Shown: one piece after another, positions 8,589 through 15,734 of the stretch
Numbering within the stretch: position 1 is the first letter of the stretch
Layout: each line of letters starts with the position of its first letter
Assembly (NCBI RefSeq): GCF_023515995.1
Contig: NZ_CP097320.1
Location: 558,001-622,000, forward strand
Direction: 5' to 3'
DNA length: 64,000 nt
Origin: Candidatus Mycobacterium methanotrophicum
Lineage (GTDB): Bacteria; Actinomycetota; Actinomycetes; Mycobacteriales; Mycobacteriaceae
Made by a program: the position numbers and the translations under genes
The notes under the pieces: generated by a model
What the model was told of the DNA's origin: nothing
The model's input: only the letters and a program-made list of their open reading frames with translations
Databases searched by the model: none

Positions 8589-8827
8589 CCGCGAGCCGGC
8601 TGGCCACCGTGCTCGCATCGGTGATCACCTCGGACACCGGGCTGGCGGCGATGTCCGGCAACGTATTCGTGCCTGCCACGGTGTCCGGGCTGCCTGGTGA
8701 TTCGGTCGTCAACGTCACTGCACTGATCACCTTGAACAAGACCGACCTCTCCGGTTGGGCGGGGTGAGTGCCGCCGATCCTCATGCAAGACGTCGACCGG
8801 GGTCTGCGCGGCGTACTCGCGGTGTAG
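8582..8827 (+). pseudogene. MazF/PemK-type toxin C-terminal remnant
   Basis: Starting at the end of the HTH gene, the forward frame reads ASRLATVLASVITSDTGLAA, then GNVFVPATVSGLPGDSVVNV and ALITLNKTDLS, which is the C-terminal half of a MazF-type mRNA interferase. After a shift near 8765 a second frame supplies MQDVDRGLRGVLAV and a stop. The N-terminal half with the catalytic arginine is missing and there is no start. This is the wreck of another toxin gene in the cluster. Confidence 0.65.
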
Positions 8828-8840
8828 GTGGCGTGCTCGG

Positions 8841-9257
8841 CTACTCGTGGGCCGCCTTAGCTCTGGGCGACCCCGGCTCCGACGGATGACGAGCGTCGGT
8901 GAGATCGCTGATGATTTGGAAATCGCCCACGTTGTGGGTCAGAAGTGGAACGCCGTGAACGTTTGCAGTAGCCGCGATAGCCAGGTCGATTGACCGCCGA
9001 CGCGGCTGCCCGCCACGATTGCGCACAGCGGCCGAAAGACGGCCCCATTCGCGCGCAATCTCAGCCGTAACGGGGAGCGCGTCGAACGTGGATTCAACGG
9101 CGCTCAAGCGGCTGATACGGATGGCGCGTTCATCGTCGTCAGCGGTGACAAGAACGCCGAAGTGCAGCTCGGCGATCGAGGCGACGCTGATCGCCGCCTC
9201 GACGTCCGGCGGTGGCTCTTCTCCGATGAGTATCGACGTGTCGACAAGCGCGCGCAT
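8841..9257 (-). CDS. VapC-family PIN-domain toxin
   Basis: A 138-residue PIN-domain ribonuclease beginning MRALVDTSILIGEE. The acidic residues expected for Mg binding are in place: D6, the Glu of SIAELHFGV, and the Asp of RRRSIDLAIAATA, with THNVGDF near the end. VapC toxins cleave tRNA or rRNA when freed from their antitoxin. It starts two bases after the stop of the upstream Phd-type antitoxin, so they form one operon. The frame is intact and its length is normal for the family. Confidence 0.85.
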   Translation of the reverse strand: MRALVDTSILIGEEPPPDVEAAISVASIAELHFGVLVTADDDERAIRISRLSAVESTFDALPVTAEIAREWGRLSAAVRNRGGQPRRRSIDLAIAATANVHGVPLLTHNVGDFQIISDLTDARHPSEPGSPRAKAAHE

Positions 9258-9259
9258 AG

Positions 9260-9502
9260 CTACTCGAACGGATTGTCAAGCGATGCGGAGAATTTCGCAA
9301 GATCAGCGTCGAGGGTCTTTGAAGCTGGAGTGCGCCACACAGCGCGTAACGTCTCACCGCCGACCCATTGCTTTCCGTTGGTTGGGCCCAGCTGTGCCAC
9401 CGGCCTGCCAGCGACGGTGATCGTGATCTGCTCGCCCGCCTCCGCACGGCGCAGCACCGCGCCGACGTTGTTGCGGAGTTCCTTCTGCGGAATTGTTGCC
9501 AT
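9260..9502 (-). CDS. Phd/YefM-family antitoxin of the VapC pair
   Basis: An 80-residue protein starting MATIPQKELRNNVGAVLRRA, followed by GEQITITVAGRPVAQLGPTN. This is the Phd/YefM N-terminal DNA-binding fold; the C-terminal 30 residues are the usual disordered toxin-binding tail. It binds the PIN toxin and represses the operon. An 18-base palindrome at 9513-9530 lies 10 bases upstream of the start codon and is the likely binding site. The toxin gene follows after a two-base gap. Confidence 0.85.
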   Translation of the reverse strand: MATIPQKELRNNVGAVLRRAEAGEQITITVAGRPVAQLGPTNGKQWVGGETLRAVWRTPASKTLDADLAKFSASLDNPFE

Positions 9503-9512
9503 TAAACCCGAT

Positions 9513-9530
9513 GGTAGCAGAAGTGCTACC
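9513..9530 (-). promoter_or_regulatory. Perfect palindrome upstream of the Phd/VapC operon
   Basis: GGTAGCA and TGCTACC are perfect 7-base inverted arms around GAAG. The palindrome sits 10 bases before the antitoxin start, as expected for an autoregulatory operator. The inner TAGCA/TGCTA core is the same as in the operator-like region of the ParD-like/Zeta operon at 6591-6603. Confidence 0.6.
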
Positions 9531-9572
9531 AGTCACTGACGGTATGAACAACGTCCGGGAACCAAGCGACAT

Positions 9573-10040
9573 TCACCAATGTCGGTGGTGGACAACCTCA
9601 TTGAAGGGCCACCGATTCGGTTTGCAGATGGGCTTGAGCGGGCGGTCAGCGGGATAGCCGACGCTCAGCATGTAGGCCACCAGGTAGCCGTCGGGCACGC
9701 CGAGGATCGCGCGGGGCTTGTCCTGATCGCCCACCGACGAGTGGCCGGTGCCGATGCCAAGGTCGGTGGCCGCGATCATCACCGCCATCGTGGCCTGGCC
9801 GACGTCGTATTGGTCGGTCACCTTGCGGCGTTCGCTCGGCGGTTCGGGAATCACGAAAGCGATCGCGGCCGCGGCCCCCGCGATGTGACCGGCGCCCTGC
9901 CAGACCGTCGAAAGCTCTTGCAACTGAGGCTTGTCGGTGACGATGACGAAGTCCCAGGCTTGGCGGTTCTGTGCCGAGGGCGCACGCCATCCGGCCTCCG
10001 CGATGCGGTTCAGATCGTCGTCCGACATCCACGACTGCAC
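9573..10040 (-). CDS. Nitroreductase family protein, 5'-truncated
   Basis: The frame encodes 155 residues of an FMN-dependent nitroreductase: AGWRAPSAQNRQAWDFVIVT, then STVWQGAGHIAGAAAAIAFV and AATDLGIGTGHSSVG, ending in NEVVHHRHW. Family members have about 20 more residues at the start, including the arginine pair that binds the FMN phosphate. Here the similarity begins only at SDDDLNRIAEAG. Just upstream lies the tail of an IS3-type transposase on the other strand, so the insertion cut off the start. Translation from the ATG at 10040 is possible, but flavin binding is probably lost; treat as a likely broken gene. Confidence 0.7.
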   Translation of the reverse strand: MQSWMSDDDLNRIAEAGWRAPSAQNRQAWDFVIVTDKPQLQELSTVWQGAGHIAGAAAAIAFVIPEPPSERRKVTDQYDVGQATMAVMIAATDLGIGTGHSSVGDQDKPRAILGVPDGYLVAYMLSVGYPADRPLKPICKPNRWPFNEVVHHRHW

Positions 10041-10200
10041 CGCCCATGCTATCCGCGCCCGGCGAGCCGAAACCCTCGCCGCCGCCTACGCAGCCCACCC
10101 CCAGCGGTTCCGCCGCAAACCCGCCCCACCCAAGCTGCCCGAAGCAGCCTGGATCAACGAACCACCGAAGGAGAACACCGACACAGAACAAGCAGCCTGA
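10030..10200 (+). pseudogene. IS3-family OrfB (rve-type transposase) C-terminal remnant
   Basis: The forward frame reads AIRARRAETLAAAYAAHPQR, then FRRKPAPPKLPEAAWINEPP and stops at 10200. The P-x-x-P-x-x-A-W-I-N ending is the characteristic C-terminus of actinobacterial IS3-family OrfB transposases. The rve catalytic core is missing. The left edge at about 10030 coincides with the point where the reverse-strand nitroreductase gene loses its similarity. Confidence 0.65.
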
Positions 10201-10334
10201 CACGTCTCAAATGGTTTGACAGGTTCCGCAGCCGCCGCCACAGGCCCAGCGCGTCAGTGACGTCGCAGATCTCCGTCGACTCCAGGTGGTCCACCCAGCC
10301 ATCCTAATGAGTATTAGCGGGTGCGGCCTTCGGG

Positions 10335-10440
10335 CAGACTTGCTATCGGTAGCGGCCGGTGGGTGAGCACTGATGCCTCCTGGATTTCGAGTCCTGATGT
10401 CAGATCGTCGCCCCCACCGGTTCGCCCGGGAGAAGGGATC
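10335..10440 (+). ncRNA. Candidate IS110 bridge RNA region
   Basis: IS110 transposases act with a structured bridge RNA encoded in the non-coding end of the element. Here CCGGTGGG (10356-10363) pairs perfectly with CCCACCGG (10413-10420), enclosing a small hairpin GGATT-TCG-AGTCC (10382-10394). The decayed copy keeps both helices: CCGGCGGG with CCCGCCGG (27237-27244, 27298-27305) and GGACT-TCG-AGTCC (27263-27275). The outer helix has changed on both sides (T-A to C-G) and the inner hairpin swaps a G-U for a G-C pair. Such paired change supports a selected RNA structure. The exact ends of the RNA are unknown. Confidence 0.5.
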
Positions 10441-10556
10441 GCTGATGGGATGTCGTGCCCGCCCCGCGTGGCGTGAGCACTGCTTCATTAGGTCGCCGAG
10501 AGCTCTCCCGCACGCTGCCGGGCTGTAACCCGGACAACTGCAGACAGGAGCGAGGA

Positions 10557-11792
10557 GTGGCGAAATTGCTGTACGTGGGCGACGATTGGGCGGAAGATCA
10601 TCACGACGTCGAACTGATGGACTCGGCGGGACGCAGGCTGGCCAGGGCGCGGCTGCCCGAGGGCGCGGCCGGGATCGCGCGGTTGCACGCGATGATCGGC
10701 GCCGAGCTGGGCGCCGACGCCGACATGGCCGAGGTGGCGATCGGAATCGAGACCGACCGGGGCCCGTGGGTGGCCGCGCTGATCGCGGCCGGATACACCG
10801 TGTACGCGGTGAACCCGCTGTCGGTGGCCCGGTACCGGGAGCGGCACAGCGTCTCCGGCGCCAAGAGCGACCCGGCGGACGCACACACGCTGGCCGACAT
10901 GGTCCGCACCGACTCGCACCAGCTGCGCCCGGTGGCCGGCGACAGCGCGGCAGCCGAGGCGGTGAAAGTTGTTGCCCGCTCGCACAAGACGATGATCTGG
11001 GACCGCACCCGCCACACCCAGCGGCTGCGGCACGCGCTGCGCGAGTACTTCCCCGCCGCGCTGGAAGCCTTCGACGATCTCGACGCGGCCGATGCGCTGG
11101 AACTGCTCGGCAGAGCTCCCGACCCCGCGTCGGCGGCGAAGCTGAACCGCAGCCAGATCCGGGCCGCGCTCAAACGCGCCGGTCGCCGCGACATCGACAC
11201 CAAGACCAGCCGGATCCAGGACGCGCTGCGCGGCGAGCAGCTCGGCCGCGACCCGGTGATCACCACCGCGTACGCGGCTGCCACCCGCTCGATCGTGGCC
11301 GTGCTCACCACCCTCAACGAGCAGATCGCGATCCTGCAAGAGCAGGTGGAGGAGCATTTTCACCGGCACCCGGACGCTGAGATCATCCTGTCGCAGCCCG
11401 GCCTGGGACCGATCCTCGGCGCCCGGGTGCTCGCCGAATTCGGCGACGACCCAGCACGGTACGCCGACGCGAAGGCCCGCAAGAACTACGCCGGAACCAG
11501 CCCGATCACCCGCGCCTCCGGCAAGAAGAAGGTCGTGCTCGCGCGGTTCGTGCATCAGGACAGGCTCATCGACGCGCTGATGACGCAGGCGTTCTCCGCG
11601 CTGCGCGCCTCGCCCGGCGCACGCGCCTACTACGACAAGCAACGCGCCCGCGGCCTCGGCCACAACCCCGCGCTGCGCCAGCTCGCCAACCGGCTCGTCG
11701 GAATCCTGCACGGCTGCCTCAAGACCCGCACGCTCTACGACGAAGCCACCGCCTGGCCGTCCCACAATCAAGATCAACAAACCGCCGCTTGA
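10557..11792 (+). CDS. IS110-family transposase (DEDD recombinase)
   Basis: A 411-residue transposase. The N-terminal RuvC-like domain starts AKLLYVGDDWAEDHHDVEL and carries the first acidic residues. IGIETDRGPWVAALIAAGY and SGAKSDPADAHTLADMVRTD hold the others of the DEDD tetrad. The C-terminal Transposase_20 domain has LSQPGLGPILGARVLAEFGD and RKNYAGTSPITRASGKKK, with a serine in the latter as the expected nucleophile region. I chose the GTG at 10557 because AGGAGCGAGGA stands directly upstream and the decayed copy aligns from this point. It cuts and joins DNA guided by the element's bridge RNA. Confidence 0.9.
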   Translation: MAKLLYVGDDWAEDHHDVELMDSAGRRLARARLPEGAAGIARLHAMIGAELGADADMAEVAIGIETDRGPWVAALIAAGYTVYAVNPLSVARYRERHSVSGAKSDPADAHTLADMVRTDSHQLRPVAGDSAAAEAVKVVARSHKTMIWDRTRHTQRLRHALREYFPAALEAFDDLDAADALELLGRAPDPASAAKLNRSQIRAALKRAGRRDIDTKTSRIQDALRGEQLGRDPVITTAYAAATRSIVAVLTTLNEQIAILQEQVEEHFHRHPDAEIILSQPGLGPILGARVLAEFGDDPARYADAKARKNYAGTSPITRASGKKKVVLARFVHQDRLIDALMTQAFSALRASPGARAYYDKQRARGLGHNPALRQLANRLVGILHGCLKTRTLYDEATAWPSHNQDQQTAA

Positions 11793-11849
11793 CATTTAAG
11801 CTCCTGGGATGTCTGACAGCACCACGCCCGGTGAGCTACCGTCGCCAGC

Positions 11850-13037
11850 GTGGGAAGCGACAACGACGATACCCAGCGGATCATCGACGAGGCGCTGGCG
11901 GGACTCGGGTCTGCCGATATCCGGACACTTGCGCAGGTCCGGCTCGATGAGGTGCTCGTCGATGTCGGCGACAAACTTTTCTACGCATACGATTTCGGTG
12001 ACGACTGGCAGCATGTAATCCGGTTAGAGGCGGTGCTGGCACGCGAGGCGTCCGCGCCACAGGCGATCTGCACCGGCGGGCGCCAACCCGGCCCCGCCGA
12101 GGACTGCGGCGGTGTCGGCGGATACGCGCTGCCGGTCGCGGCCACCGATCCAAAACACCCCGACCATGCCGCAGCCCGGGACCACTACGCCGAAATCTAC
12201 GGTCCCGAAACTGATCCTGGCGATTGGGTGCCGACACAGTTTGACCCCGACCGGATCAACCGTGTGTTGGCCGATCGCGGCAGCATTGCGTCCCCACACG
12301 AAATCACCGGCCCGCCAGGGGATCTCCTCGACGGCATGCAGACCACGTACGGGCAGCGCCAGTGGCGGCAACTGCTGGCCAGCGCGCGACTTGACGATCC
12401 GGTGTTGATCGACACCGACGCAGCCGCCACGGCGGTACGACCTTACGCGTGGTTGTTGGAGCGGGTGGGCGACGGCGGCATCACACTGACCCAGGCCGGC
12501 TACCTGCCGCCGGCACACGTTGAGGCCGCGTTCACCGAGCTCGGGTACGACAAGGTGTGGATCGGGGCCGGCAACCGCGAGGATCTCACCTATCCGGTGC
12601 TGCACCTGCGTCAGTCAGCGCAACAGGTCGGGTTGCTGCGCAAGCACCGCGGCCGACTGCTCGCGACCGCACGGGGAAAGGCACTGCGCAGTGATCCCGT
12701 CGGTTTGTGGTGGCACCTGGCCGAACGGACACCGGTCGCATCCGCCGACCGAAGTGTCTACGACGCTGGGTTGTTGTATCTGGCCGCGTTGGCCGCCGAG
12801 ACCAGCGACAACATCGAAACGATCGTGGCGGAATTGCTCGACGCGCTGGGGTGGATGGGCGGCGACGGTTCCCCGATCACAGCGCAGTCGGCGGCAGCCG
12901 CTATCTCCGACGTCAAGGACACACTGCGCCGGCTGGGCTTCTTGCAGCGTGCACGATCTGACCCAGACCGACGGGAGCCGCCGACCCGAAACGCCGTCGA
13001 CTTCGCCCGTGCCGCGCTCACGGCGTGGCCGTCATAG
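11850..13037 (+). CDS. pRiA4b ORF-3 / IS1096 TnpR-like protein, 5'-truncated
   Basis: The 395-codon frame encodes a PRiA4_ORF3-domain protein: VDVGDKLFYAYDFGDDWQHV and CTGGRQPGPAEDCGGVGGYA are the signature strands, followed by a C-terminal helical region (YAWLLERVGDGGITLTQAGY and GLLRKHRGRLLATARGKAL). Usual members begin with another 40 or so residues, including a P-x-I-W-R-R segment, which is missing here. The right end of the IS110 element lies about 40 bases upstream, so the insertion removed the native start. A GTG at 11850 could still start translation. The function of the family is not known. Confidence 0.7.
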   Translation: MGSDNDDTQRIIDEALAGLGSADIRTLAQVRLDEVLVDVGDKLFYAYDFGDDWQHVIRLEAVLAREASAPQAICTGGRQPGPAEDCGGVGGYALPVAATDPKHPDHAAARDHYAEIYGPETDPGDWVPTQFDPDRINRVLADRGSIASPHEITGPPGDLLDGMQTTYGQRQWRQLLASARLDDPVLIDTDAAATAVRPYAWLLERVGDGGITLTQAGYLPPAHVEAAFTELGYDKVWIGAGNREDLTYPVLHLRQSAQQVGLLRKHRGRLLATARGKALRSDPVGLWWHLAERTPVASADRSVYDAGLLYLAALAAETSDNIETIVAELLDALGWMGGDGSPITAQSAAAAISDVKDTLRRLGFLQRARSDPDRREPPTRNAVDFARAALTAWPS

Positions 13038-13211
13038 ACCCGCAGTCGACCCCCACTGCATCCAGAACCCACCTGGCAGGGGTGTTTTCGGCAGAGAATT
13101 TGAGCTTGGTGACAAGTCGTCGCTAGTCTGCCTGCTGTTCCGCTCAGCGCTATCAGCGAGCGGGGACGGTGCTTGGGCGACGAGCGTAGGAATCGTTGGC
13201 GACGCGAGTGG

Positions 13212-13616
13212 TCAGGTCACCAGTTCGTATTCCACTTGCATCAGCTCGTAGATCCTGACTGCTCGCCGGTCGCGGGTCAGGAGTGTCGCCCCAGCAACCT
13301 TCGCCGTCGATCCGACCAGCGCGTCGTAGGCTGCGCCGCCGGTGACGTTGTGGATAGCCAGGTGGTTGATCAACTCACGATGCGGTCGCCCATCCAGCGT
13401 GAGGTAGTCGGCGGATGTGACATCAGCCAAATACGCTTGGACGACCGCAGGCGCCACGCGATGCGGTGGTGGCAAGCGGGTCAGGACAGAATAGGTCTCC
13501 ACCGCAGTGTGTGCGACCAGATGAACGCCCCGACTGAGGGCACGCGCGGCGGATTGGTGCGCTTCGTGCCACGTGGCGAATCCGGCAACAAGAACACTGG
13601 TGTCGGGGGCGATCAC
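13212..13616 (-). CDS. VapC-family PIN-domain toxin
   Basis: A 134-residue PIN protein starting MIAPDTSVLVAGFATWHEAH. The catalytic acids are present in PDTSV, the Glu of HTAVETYSVL and the Asp of GAAYDALVG; a final TRDRRAVRIYEL segment holds the last acidic position. It should act as a Mg-dependent ribonuclease. The ATG overlaps the stop of the upstream AbrB-type antitoxin by four bases, a classic translationally coupled VapBC pair. Confidence 0.88.
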   Translation of the reverse strand: MIAPDTSVLVAGFATWHEAHQSAARALSRGVHLVAHTAVETYSVLTRLPPPHRVAPAVVQAYLADVTSADYLTLDGRPHRELINHLAIHNVTGGAAYDALVGSTAKVAGATLLTRDRRAVRIYELMQVEYELVT

Positions 13617-13858
13617 CGCCGCACGCGGTCCATCGTCTCGCGAACGATTTCATCGGTCAACGGGGGCAGCGGGGCGTCCGGCCGTGCGACGAGGACTGAA
13701 CCTTCCCGAACCAGTTCGACATCGGTCGGCGCCGGTTCAATCTCGATTCGGCCATCGTGCTCCGTAATCTCCACCTGCTCGTTCCCACGCAAGCCGAGGC
13801 GATCACGAATTCTCTTGGGGATCACCAAACGCCCTGCTGGATCGATGGTTGTTCTCAT
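13613..13858 (-). CDS. VapB antitoxin, AbrB/SpoVT family
   Basis: An 81-residue protein starting MRTTIDPAGRLVIPKRIRDR, the swapped-hairpin AbrB DNA-binding domain, followed by GNEQVEITEHDGRIEIEPAP. The C-terminal tail is acidic and should wrap the toxin. The frame extends upstream to 13942 but those residues lack similarity. A TAGATT -10 element seven bases before the ATG suggests a leaderless transcript, which supports this start. Confidence 0.88.
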   Translation of the reverse strand: MRTTIDPAGRLVIPKRIRDRLGLRGNEQVEITEHDGRIEIEPAPTDVELVREGSVLVARPDAPLPPLTDEIVRETMDRVRR

Positions 13859-13865
13859 GGCACAA

Positions 13866-13871
13866 AATCTA
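13866..13871 (-). promoter_or_regulatory. -10 element of the VapBC operon (leaderless)
   Basis: Read on the reverse strand, TAGATT is followed by seven bases and then the ATG of the AbrB-type antitoxin. It fits the mycobacterial TANNNT -10 consensus and would place the transcription start at or next to the start codon. I see no convincing -35, which is common in mycobacteria. Confidence 0.45.
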
Positions 13872-13925
13872 CCATTCCACATTCGTCCCACCCGCCTCAA
13901 ATGTCTCAAACAACATCCCGTGCCC

Positions 13926-14168
13926 TCATTGGCGGGTTTCACCAGGCATCTTGTTGATGCCAGCGGCCAGGAGGTTGCCGCAGCGCCCGCAGCGCAACAT
14001 CCCCGACAACAGATACGTGCGTGCGGTGCGGGATTTGGTCACCGAACGCGCCGCCATACGCGCCAACACCCGATCACGCTCAGCGACGGTGATGATCGCC
14101 GGCCACACCGCCGCACCGATCACCTCCCCGCGGTGCTCCCGCAACCCCGCGATGCGACCCGAGGACAA
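13926..14168 (-). pseudogene. Large serine recombinase fragment (zinc-ribbon region)
   Basis: The reverse strand encodes GEVIGAAVWPAIITVAERDR, then TKSRTARTYLLSGMLRCGRC and GNLLAAGINK. This is the Recombinase domain end plus the first half of the zinc ribbon (C-x-x-C) of a large serine recombinase. The catalytic N-terminal resolvase domain and everything after the first cysteine pair are missing. Its upstream side meets a DapB-like fragment of opposite orientation at about 14170-14220. Confidence 0.7.
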
Positions 14169-14223
14169 CGACCACGGCGGCCTCCGAGGCGCGCACGGTG
14201 ACCTGTGCTCGGATTGGCCGCAG

Positions 14224-14451
14224 CCGGCTCATGCCGGTGGCTCCTACCGCATCGAGATCACCGGCGAACCGTCGTATGGCGTCGACGTCTGCTTGAGCAG
14301 CCGCCACGGCGACCACAATTACGCCGGCCTGGTGGCCACCGCGATGCGCGTGGTCAACACCATCCCCGCCGTGGTGGCCGCCCCGGCTGGAATCCGGATC
14401 ACGTTGGATCTGCCGCTGGTCACCGGCCGCGGCCTCTACGCCGCGGGCTAG
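14224..14451 (+). pseudogene. DapB-like NAD(P)H-dependent amine dehydrogenase-family C-terminal remnant
   Basis: The forward frame reads GGSYRIEITGEPSYGVDVCL, then HNYAGLVATAMRVVNTIPAV and APAGIRITLDLPLVTGRGLY, ending at 14451. This is the C-terminus of mycobacterial proteins with a dihydrodipicolinate reductase-type Rossmann fold (as in M. tuberculosis Rv0926c, which lies next to mntH there). The N-terminal nucleotide-binding domain is missing and the left edge meets recombinase DNA. The nearby mntH fits the M. tuberculosis order, so this is probably the native neighbour cut by the recombinase element. Confidence 0.6.
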
Positions 14452-14452
14452 A

Positions 14453-14503
14453 CGTTTCGGCTAGCCTAACTTTCTTATTTGCCGATGGGAAAGTGAGTTA
14501 GGC
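14453..14503 (+). promoter_or_regulatory. DtxR-family-like operator and leader of mntH
   Basis: Around 14459-14474 the sequence GGCTAGCCTAACTTTC contains the palindrome GGCTAGCC and looks like DtxR/MntR-type boxes, which are built on TAGnCTA-like half sites. GCCTAACT (14464-14471) also recurs inverted as AGTTAGGC (14496-14503) just before the start codon. MntR represses mntH when Mn is plentiful in mycobacteria. Binding here is inference from position and pattern. Confidence 0.45.
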
Positions 14504-14504
14504 G

Positions 14505-15734
14505 ATGCAGGAGACCCATGCCCCGCTCAAATCGGGCTGGTATCTGCTGGGCCCCGCCTTCGTCGCTGCAATCGCCTATGTCGACCCCGGCAATGTGGCC
14601 GCCAACGTCAGCTCCGGCGCGCAGTTCGGCTTCTTGCTGCTGTGGGTCATCGTCATCGCCAACGTGATGGCCGGCTTGGTGCAGTACCTGTCGGCGAAGC
14701 TCGGGCTGGTGACCGGGCGCTCGTTGCCGGAAGCAATCGGAGCCCAGCTGAGACGGCGCGCCCGGCTGGCGTATTGGGCGCAGGCCGAGGTCGTCGCGAT
14801 GGCCACCGACGTGGCCGAAGTGATCGGCGGTGCGATCGCCTTGCGCATCCTGTTTCGCCTGCCGCTGCTGGCGGGCGGGCTGATCACCGGGGCCGTGTCG
14901 CTGCTCCTGCTCAGTATCTCCGACCAGCGCGGCCAGCAATTGTTCGAACGCGTGATCACCGGATTACTGGTCGTGATCGCGATCGGATTCACCGCCAGCT
15001 TCTTCGTCGCAACGCCACCGCCCGATGCCGTCATCGGCGGGCTGGTCCCGCACTTCCGCGGAAAGGAAAGCGTGCTGCTTGCCGCCGCCATCCTCGGCGC
15101 GACCGTAATGCCGCATGCGGTGTACCTGCATTCCGGCCTGGCCCGCGACCGGCACGGCCACCCCGAGCCGGGGCCGCGGCGACGTCGGCTACTGCAGATC
15201 ACCCGAGTGGACGTCGGGCTCGCGATGCTGGTAGCCGGGGCGGTGAACGCCGCGATGTTGCTGGTCGCTGCGCTCAATATGCGCGGGCGCGGCCACACCG
15301 GTTCCATCGAAAGCGCTTACACCGCCGTGCGCGACACCGTAAACCCCACGATCGCGGTGTTCTTCGCGATCGGATTGCTGGTTTCTGGCTTGGCCTCGGC
15401 GTCGGTGGGCGCATATGCCGGCGCGATGATCATGCAGGGATTGCTCTACCGGTCGATCCCCATGTTGGTGCGCAGGCTGGTGACGCTGACGCCCGCGCTG
15501 GTGATTCTGGCCCTGGGTGCCAACCCAACCCGAACATTGGTGCTGTCGCAGGTCGTGCTCTCGTTCGGCATTCCGTTCGCGGTGCTGCCGTTGGTTCGGC
15601 TGACGAGCGACCGGGCGCTGATGGGAGGCGACGTCAATCACCGCATCACGACCGCTATTGGCTGGGTAGTCGGGGTGATGATCAGCGTGTTGAACGCGGC
15701 GCTGATCTACCTGACGGCGAGCGGCTCGGCATAG
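14505..15734 (+). CDS. mntH: NRAMP-family Mn2+/Fe2+ transporter MntH
   Basis: A 409-residue inner-membrane protein with the NRAMP layout of about ten or eleven hydrophobic helices. The first helix carries the metal-binding DPGN motif (AAIAYVDPGNVAANVSSGAQ). TM6 has the expected M-P-H motif in ILGATVMPHAVYLHSGLARD. It imports Mn2+ (and Fe2+) with protons. The ATG at 14505 sits directly after an inverted repeat likely to be the metal-sensing operator. The gene is intact and ends convergently with a small reverse-strand gene, overlapping it by about 50 bases. Confidence 0.93.
   Translation: MQETHAPLKSGWYLLGPAFVAAIAYVDPGNVAANVSSGAQFGFLLLWVIVIANVMAGLVQYLSAKLGLVTGRSLPEAIGAQLRRRARLAYWAQAEVVAMATDVAEVIGGAIALRILFRLPLLAGGLITGAVSLLLLSISDQRGQQLFERVITGLLVVIAIGFTASFFVATPPPDAVIGGLVPHFRGKESVLLAAAILGATVMPHAVYLHSGLARDRHGHPEPGPRRRRLLQITRVDVGLAMLVAGAVNAAMLLVAALNMRGRGHTGSIESAYTAVRDTVNPTIAVFFAIGLLVSGLASASVGAYAGAMIMQGLLYRSIPMLVRRLVTLTPALVILALGANPTRTLVLSQVVLSFGIPFAVLPLVRLTSDRALMGGDVNHRITTAIGWVVGVMISVLNAALIYLTASGSA

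Larger units (their letters stand above)
10300..11815 (+). mobile_element. IS110-family insertion sequence, apparently intact
   Basis: The element consists of a long non-coding left part (about 10300-10556) and one transposase gene. Limits are estimated by comparison with the decayed second copy at 27.2-28.4 kb. Similarity on the left begins around CTAATG near 10303 and ends on the right in TGGGATGTCT near 11815. IS110 elements have no long terminal inverted repeats and make little or no target duplication, which fits what I see. The right end lies within about 40 bases of a truncated pRiA4b ORF-3-like gene; on the left a short unassigned reverse-strand coding-like stretch (10207-10300) may also have been cut. 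Confidence 0.7.

Noticed and set aside
10207..10310. A reverse-strand coding stretch at the left flank of IS110 (DHLESTEICDVTDALGLWRR)
   Set aside because: It looks like real protein sequence but is too short to assign to a family, so it is only mentioned under the IS110 entry.
10488..11795. A 435-codon reverse frame opposite the IS110 transposase
   Set aside because: Arg/Gly/Val-rich shadow of a well-recognised transposase, with no motif of its own.
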